Assembly: GCA_020809705.1 (NCBI GenBank)
Contig: CP085833.1
Location: 1,984,001-2,048,000 of the forward strand
Reading direction: 5' to 3'
DNA: 64,000 nt
Source of the DNA: Calonectria ilicicola
Taxonomy: Eukaryota; Ascomycota; Sordariomycetes; Hypocreales; Nectriaceae
The notes under the pieces were generated by a model. It was not told where the DNA came from. It worked only from the letters and a program-made list of their open reading frames with translations, and made no database searches. Shown here piece after piece: positions 47,301 to 59,700 of the stretch. A program made the position numbers and the translations under genes. Numbering within the stretch: the first letter of the stretch is position 1; each line of letters opens with the position of its first letter.

Positions 47301-48408
47301 CGACAGGAGCACCGCCACTTTGAGTTGCTGGTTTGTTGGGCTGCTCACCGCGGAAGCTTGAGCATGCCTCCCGAGAACCGTACTTCCCGCTCCCGAGCAC
47401 TAATGGCAGCATGTCTTAATCACACCTGCTGGCCTCAAGAATACTTCCCGCCAATGCACCAAACAAATTACAAACGCTCTGTGGAAATGATCATCGGGTT
47501 TTCAGCCTCGCCCCACGTGTTGCGGATTCCTGGCTGGAATTTGTTTTGGCGGACTTATACGTTATGGTACGTAGCGTGGCATCGTGCCGTAGCAAAGCAG
47601 CAGCGGTGCAGGAGCAATGTCACTCCATTCTTCCCCGTGGCAGACTGCAGATGGGGGCCAATCGCGGGGTTGCTCCACCGAAGCTAAGGCATGATACGGG
47701 CTTAAAACTGCGTCTCTCGGCTTCTGATCTAGGTGAAGCCGAGTGCCATGATACCAAGCCAAGCCAAACAGCGCCCTGCCGCGGGATGGCTGGATGTGAC
47801 AGTGCTGTGATTGCGCTGCAGTGGCCTTTTGGGTACCTGGTGTGCTGGCGCATCAAAGGCATTCACCAAGGTACCAATGAGCAAGCCTCTGACGCTAAAC
47901 CCCTCCCCCCATGACCATGGTTGATGGGCACTGGAGCTATGTCATCATCGCTAGCCGTGTCTCCCACGTCCCGTCATCCCGAACCACGCCCCTCGCTCTT
48001 GTACCTCGTGCTCTTGCGCCCCTCACTCGGCCGTCCCGTCATCAAATCGCCTGTTCCACCATCCAATATTGCCATTCTTCCTCCATCTTCACGGTCTTTC
48101 TTGGCGACTAGTCTTGTGATCTTTTCTGACTCTTTCCAATCCTCCCGACATCGCTCAACTGGGCATCGCAATCAGTCAGCATTATCATCCTTGCTCCCGC
48201 TTCTTGATTTCCTGAATTCTACTGCTGCCCTCATTTCCTTCATTCCATACCTTTTCGCGCCCACAATCTTGTGCAAACCAATTCACGGACATCTTCTCGA
48301 GCTCCTCCTTTCCCTTCAGCTATCCTCTTCATCTCGCGCACAATCCCCCCGACACTGGGAGCATTGACAACCAATCCATCTCGCACTACCGACAAGCGCG
48401 GGGTCATC
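44368..48408. other. Long divergent intergenic region, importin beta-3 and Sds23-type gene
   Basis: At 4.0 kb this is the largest gene-free stretch in the window. No conserved coding or RNA gene could be identified. Homopolymer tracts cluster at 44923-44938 (A16), 45567-45593 (T17 followed by A10) and 45629-45646 (T18). The stretch 45.9-47.2 kb is AT-rich with almost no long open frames. The last 0.5 kb is pyrimidine-rich and probably includes the leader of the Sds23-type gene. Confidence 0.5.
45567..45593. repeat. T17-A10 self-complementary homopolymer junction
   Basis: Seventeen T are followed directly by ten A, a perfect 20-bp palindrome of homopolymers that can fold as a hairpin, with a second T18 tract 35 bp away. 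Length is assembly-sensitive. Confidence 0.75.
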
Positions 48409-50146
48409 ATGGATCCTACTCAGAGCTCTGCGTCTCGCGAGCTCAAGGACACCCGCGCAACGAGTTCAACCAGTCTCGCCAGCGCCGTTTCCAATTCCTC
48501 CACCTCCCAGAAACCGCCCACTCTCAATCAACGATCCCCTTCCGTGTCCATCTCAGCCGGGTCTGTCCCGGTTTCTGTCGCCACCAAGTCGGCCCATCGC
48601 CAAAGCTTCGTCGAAGGTCTACGCAATGCGCCGTCGTCCCCGCGTTCCCAACGACATCCTTCATTCACTCAAGCCGCCCTCCAAGAGCTTCTAAGCCATC
48701 CTCCCTCGGCCAACAAGCACGGAAACCCCCGTTTCGCGGGTCGTGATTGGCGCGATGTTACCATCGGCGAGCTCGTTTCTCCAGAAGATATCAGGTGGGT
48801 AGAGCTTGATAGCAGTGTTGAAGATGCGACCAGGGTAAGGCCCCTCCCGAACTACACCGCTTCCAGAGACGACCCTTAAGAACATTGGACTTCCCACTGT
48901 GCATAAATTTGCTAACTGAGAAATCATTGGGTATAGCTGCTTCTGAAAAGTCCCACCAATGTCGTTCTCGTTCGTGAGAGCCCCGATACTCAAGTTGCTT
49001 TCTCCACTTTCGACTACACCGATCTTAATGTCTACCTCCTCGTCGTTGTTGGGTTGGCCAAGCCAGAAGAAGACCAAATTGATCTGTTCAATGGAATTCT
49101 GGCCAAAGCACAGCAAGGAACTCAGATTCCTCTCCGTGAAGTCCAGCCTCTCTTTCGAAAAGAGTCATTAGTAAATCTTGCGGCGACAGAAGATCTTTCG
49201 CAAGCGGTTCAGGTCTTAGGCAGTGGAATTCATCGATTATTGGTCACATCACCTGGAGGCGAGGTTATCGGCATAGCTAGTCAGCTACGGCTTGTTGAGT
49301 TTTTCTGGAATGAAGGTGTCAACTTCCCTACTATTGAGCGGCTCTACCCCGTAATCATTCGCGATTTAGGTGTTGGAACGAGAGATATCATCTCCGTTAA
49401 GTATGTTGCAATCCTACCCAAGAAAATTCGAATGTACTAACCTCTGCATTAGCTCCGATGCACCCTTATCTGATGCTTTGACACTCATGCACAACGAAGG
49501 TCTTACCAGCGTCGCTGTTGTCGACAATGGCTTGAACGTCGTGGGCAACATTTCCACCAAGGACGTTCGACATCTCACGAGCAGCTCTAACGCACACCTC
49601 CTCGGCGATTCATGCATGCATTTCATCTCTGTCATTCTCAATGAACGCGGTGTTGAAAAAGGCCGGGACGTATTTCCCGTCTTTTACGTCAACCCATACT
49701 CAACTCTCGCGCACACTGTTGCCAAGCTCGTCGCCACACGATCGCATCGTATGTGGGTAGTGGAATCGGCCTCGCCTTCTCCTTCTGCGCCTGCCACACC
49801 TTTGATGGGACCCCAAGGATTTACTACCTCAGTTCCTCCAGTGCAACCAAGTCTTTCCAATGCGGGAAGTATCTCGGTTACCACCCCAATTGCGCCCCCC
49901 TCTCCCATTACTCCATCCGCAGTCCCCGTTGCTACTGTACCTGCTTCAGCTCTGGCAGGAGCACGCCTTTCAGGAAGATTGAGCGGAGTTATTTCTCTTA
50001 CCGACGTTCTCAACATGTTTGCTAAATCTACAGGTTTGAATCCTGCAGACCCAGGAGAACAGAGGGCACGACGAAGACGGAGTTCAAGTAGCTCTGTACG
50101 GCCAAGCATTGAATCGTCAAGGGCAAGCCTAGATATCCGACGATGA
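48409..50146 (+). CDS. SDS23: Sds23/Moc1-type protein with CBS domains
   Basis: Three exons (48409-48834, 48937-49400, 49453-50146) give 527 residues. The N terminus is Ser/Thr-rich and disordered. Then come [26 protein letters not shown] and a run of CBS motifs: [65 protein letters not shown] and [18 protein letters not shown] near the end. The last CBS pair is split by a Ser/Pro-rich insert, as is usual in fungal members. Sds23 proteins bind adenine nucleotides, inhibit PP2A-type phosphatases and influence mitosis, cell separation and the nutrient response in yeasts; this is family knowledge. The frame is open to an ATG at 48271, but the methionine in ATCATGGATCC at 48409 has better context and starts the typical MDP sequence. 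Confidence 0.87.
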
Positions 50147-52595
50147 GACAACAAAGCAAGATCCCATTTTCATGGATTCAAAACATGTTGTTCGCCATAA
50201 ACGCCCAAAATTTTGACATCTAAGTCATCATCAAAACGGTTATCTAGAAGAACCTTCCAACAAAGACCGGGCCGGAGCATCGCACAAAATAAACTGTTAG
50301 TTTATGAAACGAGGACCGGGAAACTAGTCTCTTATATGTTACTTGGTGAGACTTCGGTTATTCTGAGCGCTTACCAAGCGTGAGGGTTCTATCCAGCTTT
50401 CTTATAACACTCAACTTTTATTATTTGAAGAATCGAAGGGGAAATGCAATGCAACTCAAATGAAATTCGACACGAGTACAGTGACATTTAGTCTAGGACA
50501 TGGATGAATATTTTGCAACGGTTGGCTAGATATAAGCTAATGCAATACATGTCAAATAGCATAAGCGACTAACAATTATTTGTAGTTGTGTTCTTTTGTG
50601 TCGGTGAGAAAATGTCCTAGCTAACACGTAAATATACTTTTCAAGGCGCGCGGTTTGATACAATTCACTATCTGATGTTGCAGGTCAACCTCCATCTTGA
50701 CGTCAATGGAATGACTCGCCCTGAAAGGGACAAATGATGTACCCTTACTCCAAGTAATTATTTCACCGCTGTTTTTCGAACACATTTTGCCAGTAATCTC
50801 ATGAGTGTAACCACCATTTATTTACAAATATCGCATCAACTCTTTGTCGATTTCCAAGATCTTCATCCCTATATTTGAACCAAACATATTAGGCATTCAA
50901 AATAGAAGGCGGATATTCTCATGGACGATGACATATATAAAGACACTCATGTAATACGGAGGGAACAATAAGTACCAGCTTGAAGTTAATAGCAAAATAT
51001 CGACATTTTCTTTCGATATTCGATTTTTATTAACAAATATAGAACCAATTTGTTCATACTGGAAATATATATACCGGTGTGTCCTCAGTCCCTCTGTCAA
51101 GTACCCTTGATATTAGTTTAAGGGGCTAAGAGAGGACAGGCACCGGAAGCGCTTAAGGTTGGTTGCAAGTCCCAGACTTGGGGTCGTGGTTTGTACGAAG
51201 CCATAGCTGGCTCCAGAAAATTCCTTTTTTGATTCCCTTGTTCAATCAATAGCGTTCCAATCAAGAAATAGGGGGAATATTAAAGGCAGCGAGCAGCTTC
51301 TACTGGGTGAGGGATACTGCTTTTTTACTTGAATGCCAGCTTAAGGCATGTATGCAGCTTCCAGTGGTTGACCCACACATTCATTGCAGGGGGGAACGGA
51401 ACCATGCTACAATGATAATCAATCATGATGCTGTGCATTGACCGCGAAAAGAACCCTCTCCTAAATTACTATTACATCGTTCAGATTTATGTTTGCTTTT
51501 AGAGTGCATGGCTATATCCTCCTATTTTCCCGCTCTTTTCTTCGTCTCATCAAGTGACTTGACTCAAGGTTTCGAAGCTTTGTGGTTAACAGCCGTGGTG
51601 TGTTGCTGAAGCCAGAAACCCCGCTTTTGACCCCCTGCTGCCAGAGACCAGTCCACCGACCTAGCGGACTGCCCCGGCGTGACCAGAGGCGCTTTCAGTT
51701 GGCTTCTAGCGCGTTTCAGTGGGGCGCCGATGTGTTGTTGGCCTCGGAGGACAAGTCAGCAGTCTCGTGGTTGGTCTCAGTGGCTGAAACGGTGCATCCC
51801 ATTGGCCAGACAGCCCCGCTGCGCCCCAGCACATGTGCTATTTCGCCACCAGAGGCGCTCGGCCTCGCACCCGTGAGAGAGGCCTTCCGGGCGGTTCTGC
51901 GGACGGATTCACATCGGCGGCAACTTGACTCATGATTCTCAACTTCTGGGCTTTTTTATCTTCCTCACGCTCGCCCTTTGATCCTGCTCACGTTGCTGCT
52001 TCATTTTCTGCTTCTTCCCCGCTACATTTGGCACCTGAATCTGGTGTTTTTGAATAGTTTCAGAACTTGCTTCTGCTACCCATCACGTGTGATCGCATCG
52101 TCGCCTCACTCCACTCTAAACACGTCCGCGGCCCGCCACAAAAGAGACCAATTTCGACTACCCATTCAACCGATATCACGCAAATCTCTGACGACCCTCC
52201 AGCCGTTGTTTCCGTTTCTCCTATTTTTTTTTATTCTACTTGTGTTATTGATTTATGCCATTTCCTACTGCTTCTCTTACTTTTTCGCCCCCGTTTTACA
52301 TCGCTCGTTTGAAGTCTAACTCCACTGCTTCCGAGCTTTCCCAACCCCGTCTAAATAAACAGCCTTAACGGCTCTCGACACCGCCAGTTCGGATCCATCA
52401 ACCTGCAGCCTTTAACGCCCGGTTTAGGCCCAGTTACTGCCCAAGGTTACTCATAAGAACTATCACCATCCTTTTGGGTTGTTTTTTTCATCGCTCGGGT
52501 CCTCGGAAGTCTCAAGGAAATCCTAACGCGGAGGAGCTTGTTCATGCAACTAGCGCAACCCGCACTTATGTCTATAGCGGACCCAGTTACTCGTC
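50147..52595. other. Intergenic region between Sds23-type and NYN-domain genes
   Basis: A 2.4-kb region with no gene I can support. The first kilobase is AT-rich. Short open frames at 50897-51100, 51582-51935 and 51978-52319 have no family resemblance. The 600 bp before the NYN gene is pyrimidine-rich, as often seen in fungal leaders. Confidence 0.55.
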
Positions 52596-54038
52596 ATGGC
52601 TTCCCAATCTATTCAACCTTCGCTTCGACAGTCCCCTTCTCTAGGTGATGGCAAAAGAGCCGAGCCCCAGAAGCTCGGTGACTTTGCCAAACTGCAGTCC
52701 CTTTCGTCGTTATTATCGACTCCCTCCAAACAGGGCTCCACATCCTCTAGCACCCTGGGCTTCCTAACTCCACCTACCTCTCGCAGTAGAGGAGATGCAG
52801 AAAAGCTAGTGGCTCTCGGTGACTTTTCCAAGATCTTCGATCGGCTGGCGGCCTCTGCCCCGGTCACTCCTTCGCCGCCCGTCGTGCAGCACAACCCGGG
52901 AAAGTCGACCACGGTCAAGATCTTAAAACGACCTACGACACCCCAGTCCATCCCCAGTGTAACTTCTAACCAGAAGTCACCCGGGGTATCCTCCGGCTTC
53001 GATTCACATCCTAGCTCAGACCCCAGCTCTGCTTCGGAATCCGAATTAGAGTTCGATTCCCAATTCACCACGCCGCTTTCGAGCCCTTCAAGCTCCACAT
53101 GTCGAGGACCATCACCTCTGGCCAAGTTCGCCAAAAAGAAATCGAAGTCTGGCTCTCCCAAGTCGGGCTCTCCCAAGTCCGCCAAGGCTGTCCCAGTCAC
53201 TGCTCTGGATGTCCCTGTGGCACAACAAAAGCCACAAAGCCAGTTCTGTCAGGTTATTTCATATCAGTTCCACAAATATGGCCCTATTACTCCCATTTTT
53301 GACGCCGTACGTACTGAAAAAACTAAACACAATTCTTTGACCCACAAACTTGTCCCGGAGCTTGTTGCCGACAGATTTCTTGAAAATGAGAACCCCAACC
53401 TTCAGTCCAACGGAGTACATGTCTTTTTAGACATGTCCAATATCTCCATCAGTTTCCAAAAGGCTCTCCGAGCCAGGTATTCACTTCACGACTCGGTACG
53501 TTTCACACCGCTTCCTTCGATGAATTTGTCTTTCTTCCATGAGCTCCTTGTTCGCGGTCGCCATACCAAGGTGCTCAACGCCGGTTGTTCCATGCTGCCT
53601 AACCGGCCGGAGCCTTCCTACATTCAGGACCTTCGTGAGATGGGTTATCGGGTTGATCTCCGATACCGCCGACGAGAGGGTGACCAGAGTCCCGAAGAAA
53701 TGCGTGGTACATCTGGTCATACCCGCTATGTCGAAGACATGGTCGATGAGACGCTCCAGACCCGCATAGGCGAGTCGGTCATGCAGTACTTTAACGAGCC
53801 TGGCACGCTTGTCCTGGCCACGGGCGATGCCCGTCCGGCCAAGTTCTCTGACGGCTTTTTTACCTATGCGGAGCGCGCCCTGAAAATGGGCTGGAATGTC
53901 GAAGTCGTCTCATGGAAATCGAGTCTCTCTGGAGCCTGGACCAATCGTGCTTGGGCCGAACGCTGGGGCAATCGGTTCCGAGTCATTGAATTGGATACAT
54001 TCATAGATGACCTTTTTGCATGTCCGCTACGCCACTAA
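52596..54038 (+). CDS. NYN-domain (PIN-like) protein, putative RNase
   Basis: An intronless frame of 480 residues. The first 200 are low-complexity and rich in Ser, Pro and Thr, with a tandem SGSPK repeat (about 53150-53180). A conserved domain starts at NGVHVFLDMSNISISFQKAL. It continues through LREMGYRVDLRYRRREG and ends with TLVLATGDARPAKFSDGF and MGWNVEVVSWKSSLSGAW. This is the NYN fold (LabA/limkain type), related to PIN nucleases. The first Asp (FLDMSN) and the ATGDA Asp match expected metal ligands, so an RNA-cleaving role is plausible but unproven. The related human proteins MARF1 and N4BP1 act in RNA control. There is no transmembrane segment or signal peptide. The specific function in fungi is unknown to me. 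Confidence 0.78.
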   Translation: MASQSIQPSLRQSPSLGDGKRAEPQKLGDFAKLQSLSSLLSTPSKQGSTSSSTLGFLTPPTSRSRGDAEKLVALGDFSKIFDRLAASAPVTPSPPVVQHNPGKSTTVKILKRPTTPQSIPSVTSNQKSPGVSSGFDSHPSSDPSSASESELEFDSQFTTPLSSPSSSTCRGPSPLAKFAKKKSKSGSPKSGSPKSAKAVPVTALDVPVAQQKPQSQFCQVISYQFHKYGPITPIFDAVRTEKTKHNSLTHKLVPELVADRFLENENPNLQSNGVHVFLDMSNISISFQKALRARYSLHDSVRFTPLPSMNLSFFHELLVRGRHTKVLNAGCSMLPNRPEPSYIQDLREMGYRVDLRYRRREGDQSPEEMRGTSGHTRYVEDMVDETLQTRIGESVMQYFNEPGTLVLATGDARPAKFSDGFFTYAERALKMGWNVEVVSWKSSLSGAWTNRAWAERWGNRFRVIELDTFIDDLFACPLRH

Positions 54039-55306
54039 CAATCGTTCTTGTTGAATAAACAAAAGCCTGCGTCTAGAGGTAGCTCTTTGTCAGGTGTGCA
54101 ATATTTATCTTGAGTTATCCATACGTGGTCTTCTTATTTGTTATATTAAGATCACCTTCTATCCCAATTGTTCAGTTCAAACTACTGCACCCTTCTTTTG
54201 ATTTCCCTTTCTTGCCATCTTAACTCGTCACGACCACAAATGGTCTCCCACCTTGCTCTTCAGCGTTTTTATTTTGCCTGCATTCCCGCAAATGGTTTCT
54301 TTTTTTTTTTTTTGGCGTCATCAATCGCAAGCATGCCTATTTTTTCCGGCACGGAGCTTTGCGCATACGTATGGGCCTAATTCATAAGCCCAACTACCAA
54401 ATTCGCGATTCGTCTACTTTCTTGGGGAGGCGAGATCATATATGAGGACTTCATTTGATCATTCATGAAGATGAATTTATCAGGAAACACGATGCACATC
54501 GTTTATCATATTTTGTATGATCGTAATGAACCAAGATCGAATAAGATCGACATTTCTCAATGTCGGAGTTAAATTTGGCTCACTTTTAGAAATACAAGTT
54601 GGAGGAATTCGACATGTGCTATGCTTCTACATCAGCACGAATGGCTAGTGTGCTGCCCTAACTACACCTGTATATCAGCCTAGCTAGTTTTCGGAAGGCG
54701 ACACGCGTTTGGACACTTCTCACTTCACGATCATGTTGATTGCTTTGGGTACAAATCAATTGTTGAACTCGACAGGTCGAGATAGCACTCGATAAATTTT
54801 ATCCGAATTCATTTCTGTTCTCCCCAATCGTCTCTTTGCCTATTCCTCCGCTTAACCCCCACCAAGCATGCAAATTTGTGATCCCTCCTTGACCACCTAT
54901 ACTTTGGGGGTCACTGATGGATGAGCTCCAGGCTCTCCTACTACTCAACGTCTTCGTCCCCCTACCCCAAAGGGCATTTTTAATCCTGTATTTTCCTCTA
55001 GTGATGCAATTCCAATAAAAGTATCAGCTCCAACTTTAAACCATACCGCTAGCCTCATCTTGGTGCTGATGAGTTCTGCTTTTGTACGGTATAAAGATCA
55101 AACACACGAGGCATTGTAAAGAGAGACAATGTAGAAAGATGATAATCATGTCCATATTGCATGATAACTAATTGTAGAGCGGGCAAGGCTTCCATCGCCT
55201 TAAGTCTTGCCAGTTGAATTTTTTTTTTAGTATTTTCAAAGAACTTGAGTCAATGGGTAGTAACTCGTAAGCGATATTTCATGACTGGTTGATAAGACAC
55301 AACGCT
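54039..55306. other. Convergent intergenic region, NYN-domain and GH17 genes
   Basis: About 1.27 kb that should contain the two 3' untranslated regions. A T14 run lies at 54300-54313. I see no coding potential beyond a 70-codon open frame across that run, and no RNA gene. Confidence 0.6.
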
Positions 55307-56510
55307 TTACATGTCGGACTTGGAAAGGGCACCCTTAATTCCCCAGTAAGGCTCGGCATCAAAGGTGGCGGCTTCGGTTGCCTTCCAGGGAGTGTTGAAA
55401 GCCGAGAAGAGGATAACATCACCAATGCTGTCAGCAAAGGCAGTCTTGATAGAGTTGATTGCATCCGTCTGCTGGCTGAGGCCAGGAATAGCAGCGCCGT
55501 TGGAAACACCCTTCATAGGCCAACCAGACTCCGTGACAACCACCTGCTTGTCCTTGGGGCAGGCAGCCTTCACACTTGCGACAGTCTTCTGGAGCCAGTC
55601 ACCAGCCTTGTTGGCAGTGATGGTGCTATCAAAGAAAGCGTGAGCATTAATGGCGCAGTAGTCAGAGGCCTCGCAGAGCTCAGGGTGCGCAATCATGGCA
55701 TTGAAAGTGTCCACGGTGACGACAGGACCCTGGTAACCAGCTTTGCGAAGAATCGTACGAGTCTTCTCTACAGCTACAGCAACAGCAGCAGCGGAGGCCT
55801 GGCCGCTGTTGACAAGCTCGTTTCCACAGCTCACAGCACTTACGCTGTCCCAGTCACCGTCGATGCCAGCAATGATCTTTGAGGCCTCATCATCAACATC
55901 ATTGATATCCCAGATACCAAGCATGAGCTTGACACCAATCTTCTTTGCGGCAGTGTGAACAAGAGAAACTTGATCGCAGTCAGTACCATAGATTCGGACG
56001 GTGGAGTAGGAGCCCTTCAGCTCGTCGAAGTCCTCGTTAATTTGCTGCGCTGTTTTGCATCCGTGGTCGGCACGGTACGGGGCATAGGAAACACCGGGAA
56101 GAGAGCCGTCCGTGTCGTTGAATCCGGAGCCAACCTCAGTAGCGGGGCCGTCACTTCCAGTCGAGCTGCCTGCACTTTGGGTGGCAGATGGTGAGGCGAC
56201 AGCATATCCCCCAACTGGTACGGAAGTAGGAGTGCCGTGTTGATAAACTGTTATGGTTGTTGCCAAACCAAGACTGTTGTTTTTGTTAACAAGATCATCA
56301 CAACAAACAAGGAAGAAAATCCATACTTTTGACGTTCTTGAATTTCTTGAGCTGGAATGGCTGCGTCAAGAAAGGAAGGTTAGTGCCTTAGGTCTTAGAC
56401 ATTGTTGAGGCGCAATCAATAACAACGATAGCTTCATACATACCGGCAGGCAGAGCGGTGCCAACGGCAGCCAAGCCCAAAAGCGACACAAGAGTCTTTG
56501 CAACAGACAT
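55307..56510 (-). CDS. Secreted GH17 beta-1,3-glucanase / cell-wall glucan-modifying enzyme
   Basis: Three exons (56510-56444, 56360-56327, 56273-55307) give 355 residues; the middle exon is only 34 nt. A signal peptide (MSVAKTLVSLLGLAAVGTALPA) leads to a short segment and a Ser/Thr/Gly-rich linker (SPSATQSAGSSTGSDG). The GH17 catalytic domain follows from about GVSYAPYRADHGC. The catalytic acid is E186 in SCGNELV and the nucleophile is E282 in VTESGWP. The sequence resembles the Scw4/Scw10 branch of fungal GH17 enzymes, which act at the cell surface to hydrolyse or rearrange beta-1,3-glucan. There is no GPI-attachment tail; the protein ends KGALSKSDM. It lies 4.3 kb from the 3' end of the glucan synthase gene on the same strand, suggesting but not proving a shared task in wall assembly. 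Confidence 0.9.
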
Positions 56511-57973
56511 GATGTCGGAAAAAAAAAATTTGAGAGAAAAAGGGGGATAACGGGAACAACAAATGCCCACTTGGTTGCTTGCTTTTCTCAAGGATAGTCG
56601 TGGCGTGGAGTGATCGGAGCAGGGAGACCTTGCATACACAAAACGCACAGGAGAAAAGAGAATGTGAATGTATACGGGACGGCTCAAAAAGTCCAAATTG
56701 GATGGTCGGGAAGCAAAGTGAGTGGCAAGGCCAAAGGAGCGGCCAAGAGAGTGCAGAAAAGCAAGTTTTAGGGATCGTAGGGGCAGACGCAAACAGAGAG
56801 AGAATGAAGATGGAGAAACAGAGCAAAACGAAAGCAGAAGGACGGAGGATGGACGAGTAGATAAAGGAGGGCAAGCAAGCGCCGCTTCTGTCTTTCCCGT
56901 GGCCGTTTCTAGCCCTCGTCCAGGTCCTGGTCCCTAGACCCAGCCATCGCAAGCCTCTTTTTTTGCCAATGCAGCCAACAACCACACCAACACCAGCATC
57001 AGCACGGCCTGTCTCCACCGCAGACGAGAGACAAGCAAGGGGGAAACGATGACAACCTAAAACAGGGCCCCGGAAAAGAAAGAAACAGCCTGCAAGGTTG
57101 CGGTCATCCCGCCAGCACCGCTGGAATGCAGCACTCCCTTGCTGCCGGAATGAAGCCTGAAGTAGAAGGCGAAGGCGCATGGAAGCTTGGCGCAGGCGCG
57201 TGGCTGACTCCTGCTTGCATGCTGCATCTTGGCCTGGATGGGCGCGTAGCTGGAATGGACCACTACTGAGACACTGGTTCTGAATCCCAAAAGGCCTCCA
57301 GGCGACGAGCAGATCCTCATCTGCCCATCAATTATGCTGTCGTCATTCTGTTCCTGGACTTCTGCGGCAAGGGATACCAACCATCTCCATCCCCATCTCC
57401 ATCCCCATCTCCATCCCATCTCCATCTGCAAACGAAATGAAGAATACGAACCAGCCAACACCCTCTCGATGCCATCATGCTCATGCAGGTACACCGTATT
57501 CGTGGCGCTCAGCCCAGGCACCCACCAACCACTAAAATCCCCCTAAGCTTCCGGCTCCCCGAGAGCTTATTACCACCAGCGCTCGCCTACACTGTTGTGC
57601 TTGTCAAACACGCCGTCCCAGATGCTTCGCCGCCTAGCCTCGGCATTGCCAATTAGTTGCATACGTCTATTAATCATTATTAGGTTCCTGCACCACCCCA
57701 TTATACATAATCCGGCTCATATATACAACCAGCCGTCGCTCCCCGCCGATGAGGCCTTGACATTAAGTGATCTTTGCTCGCCGCATGGAACCGAGCAGAT
57801 ACATGGGCCTAGGGATAAATAACCTGGCCAAGGCTGGGGCTTCCGTATTCCGCGGTGCTTCCCTTGTCCATCCATCCCTGTGTCGCTTTCTATCCGTGCA
57901 ATATATCGCTTCGCCCCCCCTAGATATGACCTCCCTTCCCCACGCTCCATCTGGGATCACTCATAGCGGGCTC
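56511..57973. other. Intergenic region between GH17 and LCB1 genes
   Basis: About 1.46 kb, with the GH17 promoter at the left and the LCB1 3' region at the right. Open frames on both strands (56434-57180, 57057-57521, 57767-58327) are not conserved as far as I can judge. A short 12-mer tandem repeat lies at 57381-57426. Confidence 0.55.
57381..57426 (+). repeat. Tandem 11-12-bp repeat, four copies
   Basis: CCATCTCCATCC is repeated as units of 12, 12, 11 and 11 bases. It lies in non-coding DNA about 0.9 kb upstream of the GH17 gene. Confidence 0.85.
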
Positions 57974-59700
57974 TTATACCGCCTTGTTGCTCGTCTTCCG
58001 TGTCATGACCTTGGTGATGGCGTGGCGGATAGTCACGCCAGCCTTCTCAATATCCTTCCTCGACAGAGCCGATGTAATACACACTCTGAGAGAGGGCTGA
58101 GCAAACCATGCGCCGTCCTTTGGCTTGATAGCGTGGGTGAATGGCCGCGTCTTGGTCCGGGTAATCATCACTCCGTTAGCAAGAGCCTATCGGCAAAGTT
58201 AGCAATAATTTCTCTTGATAGTTCGCTGTTCTTAAGCGAGCAATACGTACCTCTTCAACACAGTCCAAGAGAATGCGTTCCTGGTCTTCAAGCTCAAGCT
58301 TGCGGGCTTGGACAACCTCGGGCTTGAGCACCAACAGCATAATGGGGTTCTCAACAGAGCTAGGGCACATAACCCAGTCGCTACGGGGATCCAGCTGAGC
58401 TCTTATAGCCTTGATATTTTCACGGCACTGTGCCAAGATGTCTGGGTTTGATTGAAGCAGGTTGAGGGTCTCGCTGGCTGTAACGGCCATCATAGCGGGC
58501 AGAGCAGCAGAGAAGGTGTATGAAGAAGACGTGATACGTTGATGCTCAACGACATCCTTGGGGCCGGCGCAGAAACCACCTCCGGCGCAAAGAGGACCAG
58601 CAAGGGAACCAATGATCATGTCGACAGCTTGGGGATCAACATTCTGCGCCTCAGTAATGCCACGACCAGTACGTCCGAGAACTCCAAAAGACCATGTCTC
58701 ATCGAGGATAACGCGGAACTTGTACTTCTCCTTGAGCTCGACCAGCCGAGGCAGATCAGTCTCGTCACCAGTAAGTTCAAATAGACCCTCTGTGACAACA
58801 AAGCGACGAGTCAATCTCTTGGCTTGCGCCTGTTCCTTAACAACAGCCTTCATAACACGCTCAAGATCGTCCATGTCACCGTGATTGAACCAACGAATGT
58901 TGCTTCGGGAGATCTCGAGGCCCTTGCGAATAGAGTAGTTGACTTCCCGGTCGGCAATGATAACATCACCACGCTTGCAGAAACAGGGAATGACGCTAGA
59001 AATAGTGGAAAAGGCCTGCGCATAGACAATGCAGCCTTCTGTGCCCAGATATGCAGCAATATCGGCCTCGGTCTTCATGTGGACATCCTGTGTACCGTAG
59101 AACTGGGGGGGGCCACAAGGACCAACACCATAGGTACGCAAAACCTGGATAGCTTTATCTTTGATTTGCTCATTGCCGTTGAAGTTGTAAAAGTTGAACG
59201 AGGCGAGGTTGGTTACGGTGCGGCCGTTGGCGAGCTTGGTCTTGGGTCCAGTAGGTCTACCAGGAATCAAAGTCAGCCAGAGGCAATCGCAAGCAAGAGT
59301 AGAGAATATTAAAATCATATATCCCTCGAAATAGACAGAAAGAAAGAAAAAAAAAACAAGCCACTCACCCAACCAGAACAGGGAGACGTTCGCTCTCAGC
59401 CGCCTCAAAGGGCGTCTGGTCGGCCACAAGGGGTTCAGGTGTCCACTCATCAATCAACTCGTCAATTTCGTCCTCGCGCAACTTGACGTAGTTCTGCTTC
59501 CGGGTCGAGTAGGACGGGGCCATGAGGTATCGGATGAAGAACAGCAACAAGACCAGTTCGATGGCAGATCGCACGGGGTCATTCTGGTAACTGGACTGGA
59601 TATAACGCGTCACGACGGCCGATCCAGGCACCTTTTGGAAGTTTGTATGAGCCTGGTCGAGGAGTTGGCCCAGACGGGCTTGGAGTGATTCGACGTCCAT
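57974..59700 (-). CDS. LCB1: Serine palmitoyltransferase subunit 1
   Basis: Three exons (59700-59369, 59256-58251, 58186-57974) give 516 residues. The N terminus contains one membrane helix (SAIELVLLLFFIRYLMAP). The alpha-oxoamine synthase fold follows with SFNFYNFNG, YGVGPCGPPQFYGTQDVH, HGDMDDLERVM and DETWSFGVLGRTGRG. As expected for LCB1, the position of the pyridoxal-phosphate lysine is occupied by other residues (IIGSLAGPLCAGGG), since LCB2 carries the catalytic lysine. The enzyme condenses serine with palmitoyl-CoA on the ER, the first step of sphingolipid synthesis. The conserved cysteine in GVGPCGPP corresponds to a site mutated in human sensory neuropathy and is intact here. All exon junctions close in frame and the length is normal. 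The LCB2 partner is not in the window. Confidence 0.95.

Noticed and set aside
48271..48408. N-terminal extension of the Sds23-type protein from 48271
   Set aside because: The added 46 residues resemble translated leader. The ATG at 48409 has better context and gives the normal family start.
56434..57180. 248-codon minus-strand frame upstream of the GH17 gene
   Set aside because: It overlaps the GH17 signal-peptide exon in another frame and has no domain; it is likely leader or promoter sequence.
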